A stretch of 64,000 nt of DNA from Pogona vitticeps (GCF_051106095.1 NC_135785.1:221149045-221213044), one strand, 5' to 3'; shown: positions 1 through 11,773, numbered from the stretch's first letter. The notes: generated by a model from the sequence alone, not told the origin. A program made the numbers and translations.

Positions 1-229
1 AAGTCTCGTGGTGCAGTGGTTAAAACGCTGTACTGCAGCTAAAACTGTGCTCACGACCTGGGGTTCAAATCCCAGGTAGCTGGCTCAAGGTTGACTCAGC
101 CTTCCATCCTTCCGAGGTCGGTAAAATGAGTACCCAGCTTGCTGGGGGGGGCAATGTGTAGCCTGTATAATTAAATTGTAAACCGCCCGGAGAGTGCTTG
201 TAGCGCTATGGGGCGGTATATAAGTCCAA

Positions 230-260
<31 letters not shown>

Positions 261-265
261 ACAAA

Positions 266-312
<47 letters not shown>
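1..312 (+). repeat. Sauria-type tRNA-derived SINE with AAAT tail
   Basis: The start carries tRNA-like Pol III boxes: an A box within TGGTGCAGTGGTTAAAACGC and a B box, GGTTCAAATCCC, about 60 bases in. A conserved body follows, then a 3' tail with ACCGCCCGGAGAGTGC and GGGCGGTATATAAG, ending in an AAAT microsatellite from about 229 to 312. This arrangement is that of Sauria SINEs of lizards and snakes. The left end may be cut by the window edge. It lies in a GABRR3 intron. Confidence 0.85.
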
Positions 313-995
313 GTCATTAACTAGGTTTGGAAATTAATGTAACCAAAGGTAACCAAACTAATGGTAATCAATAAAAATCAAGAAGAACAGCAATTAAGGA
401 TTCAAAATGAAAGTGCAAAGTGCACCTTGGAATTCAGTTAAATGAACAGTGGGATCATAGCTACATAATAAAATCCAGAATAGAAATGCCCTAGAGAAGC
501 ATTCTAGTAGCAACAGACCCAAGTAGAATATAATTTTAGATCGTCTAACTTTAACACAGGGTACTATAAAAAAAATACAAGCAATGGAATTGTGGTTTTA
601 TTATAACATGAGAGGATGATAAATGCAGAAATACAATGGCGATTAAATAAAGACCAAGAAATCTTAGAACATATAAAATGCAAAAAGCTAGAACACCTCC
701 ATTACATAATGAAAAATGAAAAGTACATGCTGCAGCTGGTAATTCAAGATAGAATAAATAAAGTGCAGTGGAGAGAGGAATGTATGGATCGAATAACCTG
801 AGATACTAGTTTAGAACTAACATACCTGTTTAATTTTGCTACATCCAAAGCTGAAAAAAGCAACGATGGTGATAGAAGACTGAGAAGAAGGCAAGAAGTT
901 ATGAATTAGATTTGTCATTATATTGTTGTTAGTTTTTTTTACTACTAGGGATGGAGAAATGAACTTGCTGGATTTTTAGCTTCCTGTGGTTATTA
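313..995. other. Unassigned AT-rich intron sequence
   Basis: No exon with splice sites and no recognised repeat was found. One short open frame (616-801) has no family resemblance and is A-rich, so it is not called a gene. Confidence 0.5.
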
Positions 996-1000
996 CTGTG

Positions 1001-1425
1001 TGTGACGTCCACCCTCGTGCCCCTTTGCTTGACCTTCAAGCCCCAGAGCACATGAAGGCAAACACTCTCTTCTTTTACACTTGCTGCCACCAGGTGATCT
1101 CTAAATCACCATTACTTCAGAAAGATTCAGGTCCACACTTCAATTTCTTTAAAATAAAACTTTGCTTTATTGATTACAGAGATTCATAAATATCTTCAAT
1201 AGCTAATCACACCTAAATTTCCCCAACTATACACTCTATTACTCTGTCTGGCTTTTCTCTCCTGCCTGACTCTTACATTTCTCTAACTGACGCTATCTGA
1301 CTTAAACTGCTCTCTGACCCCGCCTCTTATAGCATCTCTCTTGACTCCACCTCTCAGCAACATGAATATTCATAAACCATTACATAATACAAGAACCATA
1401 GATCTAATAAATGGAAAACACTACA
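1001..1425 (-). mobile_element. Solo LTR of an endogenous retrovirus or LTR-retrotransposon
   Basis: A 425-bp block begins TGTGACG and ends CACTACA (TG...CA), and is flanked on both sides by the 5-bp duplication CTGTG (996-1000 and 1426-1430). Read on the minus strand it has a promoter-like part followed by an AATAAA signal, as in an LTR. No internal region is attached, so this is a solo LTR left by recombination. ERV or Gypsy affiliation was not resolved. It is a fossil; the intact flanking duplication suggests moderate age. Confidence 0.65.
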
Positions 1426-1445
1426 CTGTGATTCCTCAAAAATAA

Positions 1446-1702
1446 GACAGGGTCTTGTATAAATTTTTGGTCCAAAAACCCATTAGGGTTTATTTACAGG
1501 GGATTTTTTTAAAAAATGTACAGCATTATACACTTATTCACATCCAGTCATATCATTTTCTTCTAGTTGCTGCACAATGGTGGAAGGCAGGGTTCCACTT
1601 AACTGGGGCTTATTTTTGGGGTAAGGCTTATATTACAAGCACCCTGAAAAATCATACTAGGGCTTATTTTCAGGTTAGGTCTTATTTTTCAGGAAACAGG
1701 TT
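1446..1702. repeat. Probable miniature DNA transposon remnant
   Basis: The stretch repeats the theme GGGCTTATTTT and GGTCTTATTTTTCAGG, a pattern seen in interspersed repeats of reptile genomes. Clear terminal repeats and a target duplication were not found, so the limits and family are uncertain. Confidence 0.35.
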
Positions 1703-1984
1703 AGCATGGTTCACTTTAAATACAAGGTAACTTGACTTAGTTGTATGACGGATGCTGTTTGCTGCTCCTCTTATGTGGCAATTTAGCTTGGACTACCAAT
1801 TCTTACCTAGGTTGCTCAGTAACAAGGCATAGAAAAGCTACACATATGTAGCAAATCAGAAATACAGTCCCTGTAACACTTTGCATATATAATATATAAT
1901 TGGGCATCTGCATTTTCCTGTTGTTCACAAAGTAATAATTTTACATGTACCTCTATGTTCTTTTCCAAAGAACCGTGCATCCGG

Positions 1985-2150
1985 TTCAGTAAGGTCAGTA
2001 GTGGTTAGACTTGGGACCTAGTTCAGCTTCTTGACTGAGCCATAGAACTTATTGGATGACCTTGGGCCAGCCACTCTTTCCCAGGCTGACCTACCTCACA
2101 AGGCAGAGGATAGTTGTGTTCACCGTCTTAGTTCATTGGAGAAACATGAA
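1985..2150 (+). repeat. MIR-like SINE fragment
   Basis: The block contains TGACCTTGGGCCAGCCACTC followed by CTACCTCACAAGGCAGAGGA, the core and distal order of MIR-type SINEs. It is diverged and lacks a clear Pol III promoter, so it is probably an old copy in a GABRR3 intron. Confidence 0.5.
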
Positions 2151-2289
2151 GAGGAAGAAGAGCAAGTGGAGGTGAAGGTTTTCTACCATTGCTATTTGCC
2201 CCATTCTGCCTAATAATGATAGGCCTAGTCTTTATAGACATCCCAATTAAGAATAAACAACAGTAAGCAATCTATCTATTATGGCAATA

Positions 2290-2474
2290 GGTGGAAGATA
2301 TATCACTCTGGACAGGATTATTGAAGTAGAATTTTCCTACACAGACAGCAAAATACCTAAAGCACCTCTTTAATATACCATGGCTAGAACCCAAAGAGTT
2401 GCTTTAGGTATTTTGCTGTCTGTGTAGGAAAATTCTACTTCAATAATCCTGTCCAGAGTGATGTATCTTCCACC
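2290..2474. repeat. Near-perfect inverted repeat, 74-bp arms
   Basis: The left arm 2290-2363 and the right arm 2401-2474 are reverse complements with one mismatch in 74 positions, around a 37-base spacer (2364-2400). Arm ends are GGTGGAAGAT and ATCTTCCACC. No obvious target duplication flanks it and no known transposon family was recognised. It lies about 420 bp upstream of a GABRR3 exon and would form a stable hairpin in the transcript. Confidence 0.9.
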
Positions 2475-2519
2475 TTAAATGATGAGGCGCCTAAATGAGG
2501 TCCTGAGCTTATATCCTGT

Positions 2520-2670
2520 AGTAAAGCAAATATTTTGCATGCAGAAAGTCACAGGTTCAATCCTCACTCTATCCAGATAGGGTTTGGGAAGCCACTGCTG
2601 TTCAATATTGACATTATTGAGCTAAATGGACCTATGAAGGTAGCTTCCTTGTGTTCCAGTGAAAAAAATT
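2520..2670 (+). repeat. Diverged squamate tRNA-SINE fragment
   Basis: A B-box-like CAGGTTCAATCCTCACTC is followed by GAGCTAAATGGACC and GGTAGCTTCCTTGTGTTCC. These match the order of motifs (GGGCTAGATGGACC, GGCAGCTTCCTATGTTCC) in a common reptile SINE. The copy is old and partial. Confidence 0.5.
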
Positions 2671-2893
2671 TAAGCAAAGGAATGAAACTACCATATTTGT
2701 ATATGATGCTAGATACTGACAACTTCCAGCTGATCCCTATTGCGAACACTGCGGTATTACAGGTCACTATCAAAGAAAAATATTGACATAAATAAAGAGT
2801 ATGGGAAGTATATAGTTCTTAGTAAGGCTGTTGGGTGGAAGAAAGAATGGGTTGCCAACAAATGTTAGTAAACATAGTGTGATCTCTCAACAG

Positions 2894-3046
2894 GTTGGTA
2901 CAATCGGCTTTTCATAAATTTTGCCCTGAGGAGGCATATATTCTTTTTTGTTCTGCAATCCTATTTCCCATCTATGCTGATGGTAATGCTGTCATGGGTT
3001 TCTTTTTGGATTGACCGAAGAGCTGTTCCTGCAAGAGTATCACTAG
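2894..3046 (+). CDS. GABRR3: GABRR3 coding exon (TM1 and start of TM2)
   Basis: The acceptor CTCAACAG precedes 2894 and the donor CTAG|GTAAGG follows 3046. Length 153 bp; it starts with two bases of a Gly codon and ends with the first base of another. It encodes the pre-TM1 stretch WYNRLFINFALRRH, TM1 and WIDRRAVPARVSL. Confidence 0.9.
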
Positions 3047-4963
3047 GTAAGGCTGCATCTGAAGATATTTTATTAAGAAAAGCTTAACAGTAGTTTGAAT
3101 ATGTTGGCTTTACAGGTAGCTTACAGATGCTGCCTATCTGTGTTATTAATATCTTTCTCTTCCTAAGTGATGTAACACTTATTTCATTACTGAGAAAAGA
3201 AATTTAATATTTCTGTGCTTATACCTGTTACATCTGAGATGTAGGGGCTTGAGGATAACCTGTACAACTTGTATGTTTCTCAAGAAGATAGTTACTTTTT
3301 ACTAGCATTTTAACTGTCAGGATCTACTATATTAAACAAAACACAACATGTAGTTCCTACAGTGCAATTTATATCATTGAGTCTGTTTGTCACAGCAGAA
3401 ACTTTTCACATATTCCTGGAATCTGCAAAGTAACTTGTTTTGTGATTGGTCATTGGGAGATATACAAAGGCTTCATGTGCAAGTATGGTTCCTTAAACAC
3501 AGAACTCTGCCCTGAATCAGGTTTCTGGAACACTAATGGATATTAGCTTGTAATGATGGACTGTTTGTATTGTATAGTTTGGCCCTAATTTCTTATTACA
3601 TATTCTATATTTTCTGACAGTGGAAGGCAGACACCAATCATATGCACCACCAATTTTAATGTATATTTTAGCGAAACACAACAGCAAACTGATGTCCTTT
3701 CCCCTCCCTTTTGGCAGGTATAACTACTGTGCTAACAATGTCAACCATAATCACAGGAGTAAGTGCCTCAATGCCTCAGGTGTCTTACATAAAAGCAGTG
3801 GATGTATACTTGTGGATCAGTTTTCTCTTTGTCTTCCTCTCTGTCATTGAATATGCAGCTGTAAATTATCTCACCACAGTAGAAGAACGAAAACAACTGA
3901 AAAAGAGAGGGAAGGTATACATTTGTTTGTGTTATATTACTTTTTTTTTTACATTTTAAAATTATGTTTAGACTGTCAAGGAAAGAGAGAGGAACCCATA
4001 ACAGTGATAACAATACAACAATAATTTTCTAGTCTTCAAGACTGACATTTTAACATTTGAATGTGAATTTTTTTAAAAAAGGAAAGCTTCTCTGTTTTTT
4101 ATTACACAATGGCCAGAATCCAATTAGCAATTTATATGTATGTGTAAATTGTGTAACTCGTCATCACAAATTGTCATTAATTAATCAGATGCTATTCATA
4201 TTACTGTACCTTTTTGCAGACAATTACACACACACACACATGTATCCCTCATAAACTTGGCCAGTGCCTTATTAGTTAGTGGTAGTTCATTGTACACATG
4301 TAAATCAACAACAGAATTTAAGCCACTAACAGCATCAAATAATGATTGATGCATTTTAGATGGTGAAAATATCCTTACCATTGATACTCTTTTATCACAT
4401 TACTCTGAAAGAGGGAACTTTTAAAAAATTGGTTGAAAGCCAGCAGTAATTCACAACTAGAGTAAGCCCACTGAATCAACAGAACTTACATGGGCATTGA
4501 CTCACAAGATCTTCCGTTATTAAATGGATCTGTTCTAGTTATGATGTAGTACTGAATTCCAGCCATTATGTAGTACAATTACTGCTGAAATGGTCTTTGT
4601 TTTTCTGTGCATTCTTGCTCTTCTATCATCCTGCTCTGCTAGTAATCCTTTCTTTTGTAGGCTGCTGGACAGTATAACATTGATACCGTGCAAGCAATGG
4701 CCTTTGATGGCTGTTATCATGAACCAGATCCTGACATCGACTTCACTACCTTTTCAGTTCATTCCACAGAGAGTTCGACAAGGGAACGAGCACCTAGTAT
4801 TGCCAATCCAGATGCACCTCGCATTAAGAGGAAGAGATCATTGCGAGGAAATGTAGGCAGAATTATTTTGCAGAACAACCATGTTATTGACACATATTCC
4901 AGAATTATATTTCCAATTGTATATATTGTGTTCAACTTTTTTTACTGGGGGTTGTATATATGA
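2894..4963 (+). CDS. GABRR3: GABA-A receptor subunit rho-3 (3' part of gene)
   Basis: The span covers the last three coding exons (2894-3046, 3718-3914, 4661-4963), which join in phase to 216 residues and a stop. Rho subunits form pentameric GABA-gated chloride channels at the plasma membrane. The visible part holds TM1 (around FFFVLQSYFP), the WIDRRAVPARVSLG linker, TM2 (TTVLTMSTIITGVSASMP), TM3 (VYLWISFLFVFLSVIEYA), a short cytoplasmic loop rich in Arg/Lys, and TM4 ending in FYWGLYI. The loop segment VQAMAFDGCYH and the NNHVIDTYSRI block before TM4 match rho3 rather than rho1 or rho2 as I recall them. The extracellular ligand-binding half lies left of the window. All splice sites are GT-AG and no break is seen. 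RIOX2 follows in the same orientation, as in other amniotes. Confidence 0.93.
3718..3914 (+). CDS. GABRR3: GABRR3 coding exon (TM2 and TM3)
   Basis: The acceptor TTTTGGCAG precedes 3718 and the donor GGGAAG|GTATAC follows 3914. Length 197 bp, ending in phase 0. It encodes the pore-lining TM2 with TTVLTMSTIITG, the TM2-TM3 loop SASMPQVSYIKAVD and TM3, then YLTTVEERKQLKKRGK at the start of the cytoplasmic loop. Confidence 0.93.
4661..4963 (+). CDS. GABRR3: GABRR3 terminal coding exon (loop and TM4)
   Basis: The acceptor CTTTTGTAG precedes 4661 and the frame runs 100 codons to TGA at 4961-4963. It encodes the variable cytoplasmic loop, the conserved NNHVIDTYSRIIFPIV and TM4. The loop has a basic IKRKRSLRG stretch like that of rho3. 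Confidence 0.93.
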   Translation, partial: AAGQYNIDTVQAMAFDGCYHEPDPDIDFTTFSVHSTESSTRERAPSIANPDAPRIKRKRSLRGNVGRIILQNNHVIDTYSRIIFPIVYIVFNFFYWGLYI

Positions 4964-7394
4964 ATGAAGAGGACCATAACCAAAACCTTTTTCGAGTACA
5001 CCAGAAGAGTGGGCGTCACTAAATACATGGCATTCATTGAGATGCAATGCTTGAATAAGAGTAACAAACATATGATTCTGGCTGCTGAATGAAAAACCTG
5101 TGAATTAAGAAGAAAGGCTCCCACTGGCTCTGGGTTTGTTATGTGTTTGCTGTACTTTTGTCTCTGCTGTACTAAAAGATGAATCATTTTAACTGGCTTG
5201 CATATCTACTTTTGCTGTGTCACATGCAGAATTGGCATTTATGAGATTTGCTGTCATATTGATACATAGTGTACAGAACAATTTAAAAGCTACCATGACC
5301 ACACTACTCTTAAAGCACATAATAGCCAGTCCTCCATTCTCTGTCCTCTCTTGCAAAGATGATCCAAACTAGTATGATGAAATCAGCACCAGATTTCTTC
5401 CCCAGATGATCCCACTCCTCATTTACCCTTCTGCATTCCTGGAGCATTTTTATATGTCCTTCAGTGGAATTCTGAAGGATGAATTCTGCCTGATGGGTTG
5501 ATTAAAGACCAACTGTATCCATAGAGAAAGTCAACGAGAAGCCAAATCACACATAATGTTGAGATCAAGTAACTGGTGTACATGTGCAATCTGTCTGCCA
5601 TGTGTTTTAACATGTCCTGTCATGCGCTTGGTTGTGCACTTAGGTGTCTATGCAGACATGTGATAGATGCCCCAAAGTGGTGAAAAACATATTATGTCCC
5701 TGGTAAAATATAGAAAGTTCAAAATATTAAAATATAATCAAGTCACTTATAATGTTAAAACACACTTAAATAGTTAAAACTTCTCAGTGAAGGTTAAAAA
5801 TAAAAATAAAATTTAAAATAAAAAAGTAGGAAAATCAGTGAATCCATTTAAAACTCCTATCTTTTGCATGCTATAAGTAGCCAAAGGCTTCTACCTAAAT
5901 AAAAAAAAAAGCTTTTTCTGCCAGTGGAAGGACAACAGGGACAGGCCCACCCTGAATTGTGTACCTTTCTTCATATCAGCTGGGCAACACAGTACAGGAA
6001 GGGCCCTGCCACTTTCCTAATCTGGATCGCTGCCACAGAGTCACCATTTGGCCTGCAGGAGGATATTTAGTGGTAGCTGCATGGAGCATGTCAGATTAGG
6101 AATTTTGAAACAGGAAGGTAGAGGGGTTAACCTCTCCTATCCCAGTATCTTCCCCCAATCCAAATTGTAGCCTCCCACTTCTGCTCTTGATATTTTTAAA
6201 AAATCACAGGACATCTTTCTGATTACAGATTTCCTGGATCACGTTGGATTGGTAACATGTGGTGGAACAATGGAGGCACACATTTTAGGCTACCCTGTAG
6301 CACTCCATTCAGATGCACAATGTAGAATGACTGAAAGTGAAGTTCTTTAAAATCAGATCTCTCATCTAAGTACCACAATAAGAAGATTGGGCTGGAAATA
6401 TTTTCTGAAGTATTAATTCATAAAAATTAGAAAATGAGTTCTGATCTGTCAAGGAGTAAAAAGCATTTAATTAAATCAAACTATTTTAACATAGTATCTT
6501 TAAAAAAAGTTACAGCTGGAACCAAAATTTTTGTACTCTGATCCTATGTATATTTATTCAATAATAAACCCAGTGGTTTATGTGGCACAGACTCCTGGAT
6601 AAGTCTGTATACGGCTGAACGGACACTGGATCTGGCACATGATTTCAAGTATAAACCACAACAGTTTTGAACTGCTGTGACTTTGAGTAAAAGAATGGCA
6701 GGGCATATAGAGACTGCTTAATACTTTTTTCCATTGGTTCTTTCCCCAATCCAAATCACCCTGTGATGGAAAAATGTAGATAGTCTCTCATTTTGCTACA
6801 AGACAGACCTCTAGGCCAGGGCATTGGTACCCAAGCATCAGTCTTCAGATGTTGGACTTTAACTCCCAGACATGTCCGCAATATAACCAATGATGGTTCA
6901 AAGTTGTGGTCCCAGTGAACCATTATTCCAGAGGTAAGTCACAATATTTGAAAAGATTGTATGTGCCCAGGACTGTGGGAAATGCTTTAGGGGAAAAAGA
7001 ATATAATGTGAGTTCGCATGGGCAAATGACATCAAGATTATATTTCATAGCCTCCAATCCCAGATGAACAGTGGTGCAGAAGGCATTGTCCTTTAGTACA
7101 CTTAAGCAACTGTGAAGCTTTGCCTTTGTTTCAATACCTACAGTATTTGCAAACCATGTTCAAACTCTGTTTGGGGGTCAATGAAACTATGTAAGGTATT
7201 AAGATTAATTAAAAACAAGGTGAAAACATTTTCCAAAATTGATCATGGCTTCCTTGATTTTCTTGACTGCAGTTACAGTATCACAAACACTGGAGAAATC
7301 CCACTGACTGTAATGGAACTACTCTAGAGAAAATGGTTTTTAGTTTGCAGTTTCTATTTTATGTTTTATAATGCATAATAATTCTGTGGTTTGA

Positions 7395-7605
7395 TATGCA
7401 ATATGGAACAACAACATACTGCCAAGTTAATTCTGATTTATGGCAACCCTTTCCAGGTATAAAATACTCTGAGGTTGTTTACCATTGCCTTCTATAGTTG
7501 CCTAGGACTGCATAGCTTGCCTAAGGCTACATAGAGTGGCTCTTCTCCCAGGATGCACAGGGTTCCCAACTGCTGGCTCTGCAACCAGATACTTACCTCA
7601 TTGAG
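7395..7605 (-). repeat. Old tRNA-derived SINE, antisense
   Basis: The plus strand reads TTATGGCAACCCTTTCCAG, GTTTACCATTGCCTTC and GGCTCTGCAACCAGATA. In reverse this gives a tRNA-like head (ATCTGGTTGCAGAGCC) followed by a body seen in other reptile SINE copies. A related sense copy lies at 32205-32345. Confidence 0.5.
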
Positions 7606-9164
7606 CATCTACTGATTTAAAAAAATGAGAAGAATATGGTATTAGTGGGTTAAATAGAATTTTTTTAAAAAGGTGTTAGCTGGCACATACATTTTCTCTG
7701 TTATGACAGTGAAAGAAATTGGGCTTCCAGTTTAGCAAAAAGTACTACCCAAAAGTCTCTACCCATCCAAGCAGAGAGAAGTTCTAAGGAGCACAGTGAG
7801 TACATGTTTGGTTTCCTTTAGAGTTATCCAAGGCAGTGAACTTATTTTGAGGATTGGGTTCAACACTCCTGTTGAGAGCAGACTAAAACTTGGAATAGAT
7901 TCACAGCACCCTTGAAATTGCAGTTAACAGGCACCATTGCCTCCAAAAGTACTTTTCAGAAATCGCGGCCAGGGTTTTGCCTTTCTCTACCCAGCACAAC
8001 AACTGTCGTTTGGATTATTTATTAAATATTTTGATTAAGTAATCCTTAGCTACAGGATACAACTTTGCTAAAATGTTGCTACTGTCCATTATTTGCTTTT
8101 TAATCCCACCCAACTAGTAGCAGTACTTCTGTTCAAGCCATTGAAACACTCAGACTCTTTGCTGTTAAATCTTACTAATGAGGCTTTCAATTTTTTCCCT
8201 AATTGTCCTGGCACTTAGGGATTGATAATGTTAGGAATTGAGTTCCGAGTGTTGTCTGCAAATATATAAACAATAGTGCAATGGCACAATTGCCACATAT
8301 ATCTAATACAGCTTCGAATCAAGACATTTGCTATAAAGCTATGAAACAGATTTGATACTTCTTGATTTTTATTATCGAAGACAGAAAAATCATAGAGGCA
8401 CATCTCTGGGCACAACACTTGAAAAAAATACAGCAGTGGTAAAAGAAACAAACATACACAGGCATTTTGGGTAATTAACATAACCCAACAGAATTATAAT
8501 CCTTGATGCCAATCAGTTTACTATAGTTCTGACTGTACTAACAGCCTCTAGTTAGTTCTCATCTCCCATAATCCAGGCATCAACTCTTCCACCTGGCCAG
8601 CAAAAAGGCAGGAAGGAGCAAGAAAAGAAGGTTCTTGCTTGTATTTTTAAAAACCCTTCAAGGACTCTGCATGATGTTAGTGAGGCCTTGGTTCATAGCT
8701 TTCTTTGGGTGTTCCCTTTCAACTGTCCCAGGTAGGTATGTGCAGCATGATAGATGAATCCACTGTGTTGATAGCTTCCTATCCAAAATGTTGAACTTTC
8801 TAATATTTAATCTTGTGCAAATGTGCTGCAAGAAAACAAAGCCCCAAACCTGCAATAATGACTTTAATTTATAAATACAAGAATATTTGTACGTATTCAG
8901 ATTTCTGTTGTATTTTACAGTAATTTTAATGCCTCTTTTTGCTGGTCTTGTTTGGTGAAAAAAAAAGAAACCATGTATGTAGACAGTGATATGTTATCAT
9001 GCTAGCTCCAAAGTACTATCTAAAAGTATGCTCAGGCAAGGCTCTTCCAGTCAAAATACAAAACTACCTCCACTTGTCGATTTCAAGCTACATCCGATGG
9101 AGGCCAGAAGTTAAAGGGATGCCTTGAAAGTCGTGTCTGCACCTTTAAGGTTTCATCCCTCCCA

Positions 9165-9265
9165 CAAGGAACCTGTGGACTGCCAGTGTCACACTGCAAC
9201 TCCCATGATCCCTTACAACTGACCGTACCAGCTAGTGCTGCTGGGAGTTGCAGTTCCAGGTCTAG
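9165..9265. repeat. hAT-like miniature element fragment
   Basis: The inverted motifs CTGCAACTCCCATGATCCC and CTGCTGGGAGTTGCAG face each other. This motif pair lies inside hAT-type miniature elements in this window (compare 17674-17809). No terminal duplication was found. Confidence 0.35.
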
Positions 9266-9749
9266 AGGGCTGCAAATTTATCCCCGACTTGTATGAGGCA
9301 CCTTCAAATCCCTTCTGATTGCTTGGGTACTATTCCATCTATATAAAATAGATGTACGTCGGGTGTGGAAAGCAAGAACTAACCAAGGCATTTACGGTAT
9401 GTCCTCCTCCGACCCCAATAAAATATATTTTAAAAAAAAATCTGGTTCGATCCCAGTTTTGCTCCAGGGCTACAAAATTCTGTTGCAAAATCTCGCAGGA
9501 TGCCACCTCCAGGCTTGTTCCAATCCTGCTGCCTTGGGCAGGGGCGGCGAAGGGTGAGAACCAGCTTGGAAAGCTGCAACAGGTGGGTCTCCTTTGAACT
9601 AAGTTGCAAACGCTGCGTCCTGATTTATTTTTATTCGCTTCCGTCTCAGACTTGGAAAGGGGAGACTCTCCACATGTTGCATACACTTCCCATCATCCTC
9701 CACCACGGGCCTTTCCAAGTGGGGCTGCTGGGAGTTGCAGTCCAAGTTC

Positions 9750-10245
9750 CTCTTGGAGCCGCGCTCCCCCACCGGTGCGGGTCCCTCCCCTGCTTTGGAA
9801 GAGCCTCGTTCCTTTAACCGCCGGCTGCCTGGTGAAAGCTCAACAGATGCCCCCGTTTCCTGTGAGGGAAACGCAAGCGGCAGGATCCCACCCCCTTCCT
9901 CCCTCGCTTTTCTCCGCCTCACGCACGACGCTTTTTGCGGGCACCTCGAGGCCGGGCCACGGTCCCTGCCGGTCTCCAGCGCCCTGACCGGGTTGAGCCA
10001 CAGCTCGCGGTCCCGCCGAGTCCCTTGGCGGCCGGCCGGCGGGCGGGCGGGCAACGCAACAAGCCCCTTTCACTAGGAAGGAGCCCGGCTGGCGGCAAGA
10101 GCAGGAAGGGGCGCGCCCGCTGCTCGCTGGCTGGCTCGCCGCGCAGGAAAGGAGCCGCTGGGCCGCAGCCTTGGCTCACGCTGCCGCCCACGTGGCATTC
10201 ATTGCTGGCCGCGCCGAGGCAGCGCTGAAGCCCGGAAAGGTCGGT
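9750..10245 (+). promoter_or_regulatory. RIOX2: CpG island, probable RIOX2 promoter
   Basis: This stretch is GC-rich with dense CpG (for example GCCGGCCGGCGGGCGGGCGG near 10030 and CGCGCCCGCTGCTCGC near 10112), in sharp contrast to the AT-rich flanks. It lies upstream of RIOX2 and on its coding side, where a housekeeping-type promoter is expected. No TATA box stands out. The open frames crossing it on both strands are a by-product of GC content. Confidence 0.7.
10100..10239 (+). other. RIOX2: Candidate non-coding first exon of RIOX2
   Basis: The CpG island ends with GGAAAG|GTCGGT, a good splice donor with GT at 10240-10241. The first coding exon of RIOX2 opens with an acceptor and only four bases of leader before its ATG (exon from 15418), so at least one upstream non-coding exon is required. 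The left limit is a guess. Confidence 0.5.
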
Positions 10246-11342
10246 ATTACATTTCGTTGTTGTTTAGTCGTTAAGTCGTCTCCGACTCTTCGTGACCCTA
10301 TGGACCGGAGCACGCCAGGCCCTCCTCTGTCTTCCACTGCCTCCTGGTGTTGGTAGCTTCGATTACACTGACACTGTCCAACCATCTCATCCTCTGTCGT
10401 CCCCTTCTCCTCTTGCCTGCACACTTTCCCAACATCAGGGTCTTTTCCAGGGAGTCTTCTCTTCTCATGAGATGGCCAAAGTAGTGGAGCCTCAGCTTCA
10501 GGATCTGCCCTTCCAGTGAGCACTCAGGCTTGATTTCCTTCAGAATGGATAGGGTTGTTCTCCTTGTAGTCCAAGGGACTCTCAAGAGCCACCTCCAGCA
10601 CTACAGTTCAAAAGCATCAATTCTTTGGCGGTCATCCTTTATAGTAACTGCTCTCACTTCCATACATCACTACAGGGAAAACCATAGCTATGAAAGCTAT
10701 GCGGACCTTTGTTGGCAAGGTGATATCTCTGCTTTTTAAGGTGCTGTCTAGGTTTGTCGTCGCTTTCCTCCCAAGAAGCAGGCGTCTTTTAATTTCGTGG
10801 CTGCTGTCACCATCTGCAGTGATCATGGAGCCTAAGAAAGTAAAACCTGTCATTGCCTCCGTATCTTCCCCTTCTATTTGCCAGGAGGTGATGGGACCAG
10901 TGGCCATGATCTTTGTTTTTTTAATGTTGAGCTTCAGACCATTTTTTGCGCTCTCCTCTTTCACCCTCATTAAGGGATTCTTTCATTCCTCCTCACTTTC
11001 TGCCATCAGAGTGGTATCATCTGAATATCGGAAGTTGTTGATATTTCTTCCAGCAATCTTAATTCCGGTTTGGGATTCCTCCAGTCCAGCCTCTTGCATG
11101 ATGTATTCTGGATATAAGTTAAATAAGCTGGGGGACAATATACAGCCTTGTCACACTCCTTTCCCAATTTTGAACCAATCAGTTGTTCCAGATCCAGTTC
11201 TAACTGTTGCTTCCTCTCCCACGTATAGATTTTTCAGGTGATAAATAAGGTGTTCAGGCACTCGCATTTCTTTAAGGACTTGCCATAGTTTGCTGTGGCC
11301 CACACAGTCAAAGGCTTTTGTGTAGTCAGTGAAGCAGAAGTA

Positions 11343-11773
11343 CAGTGGTGCCTCGCATAGCGATGTTAATCGGTGCAGCGAAAATCGCTGCAAAGCGATT
11401 TCGTCGCTATGCAATTAAAAAAACCCCATAGAAATGCATTGAAACCCCTTCAACGCGTTCCTATGGGCTTAAAACTGACTTTTAAGCGTAGACCCTCCAT
11501 ATGGTGGCCATTTTCGCTGCCCGGTAAGTGAGGAATCCGTCCCTAAACACAGCGGCTGGCCATTTTGTTTACCAGGTGGCCATTTTGAAATGGCGATCAG
11601 CTGTTCAAAAATCATCGCTTTGCGATAATCGGTAAGCGAAACGGTACCGATCATCGCAAAGCGATTTTTTCCCATTTAAAACATTGCAATGCGATCGCAA
11701 AAGCAATAGCAAAAAGTTCATCGGTATGCGATTTTGTCGTTAAACGGGGCACCCGTTAAGCGAGGCACCACTG
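11343..11773. mobile_element. TA-flanked miniature DNA transposon (Tc1/mariner-pogo type)
   Basis: Terminal inverted repeats CAGTGGTGCCTCGC...GCGAGGCACCACTG are bounded by TA on both sides. The element lies inside a BovB copy; the paralogous BovB at 23301-24740 has the empty site GAAGCAGAAGTAAATG with a single TA, which proves insertion with TA duplication. It codes for nothing, so it must have been mobilised in trans. Assignment to the pogo/Tigger branch rests on the CAGTGG... ends. Confidence 0.85.

Larger units (their letters stand above)
4964..9745. other. GABRR3 3' UTR and GABRR3-RIOX2 intergenic region
   Basis: No coding exon was recognised. Overlapping AATAAA signals at 5799-5810 could end GABRR3 transcripts, but the surrounding tract is A-rich and this is uncertain. 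The remainder is mostly unique AT-rich DNA with old repeats: a SINE at 7395-7605 and short pieces with the CAACTCCCA / TGGGAGTTG motif near 6850 and 9190-9260. Confidence 0.5.

Noticed and set aside
1-80. A tRNA gene
   Set aside because: The A and B boxes belong to a SINE head; the cloverleaf is imperfect and a SINE body and AAAT tail follow.
9599-10228. Several overlapping 60-150 aa open frames on both strands in the CpG island
   Set aside because: All frames are Pro/Arg/Gly-rich with no family resemblance, as expected from GC composition; the region fits a promoter and 5' UTR better.
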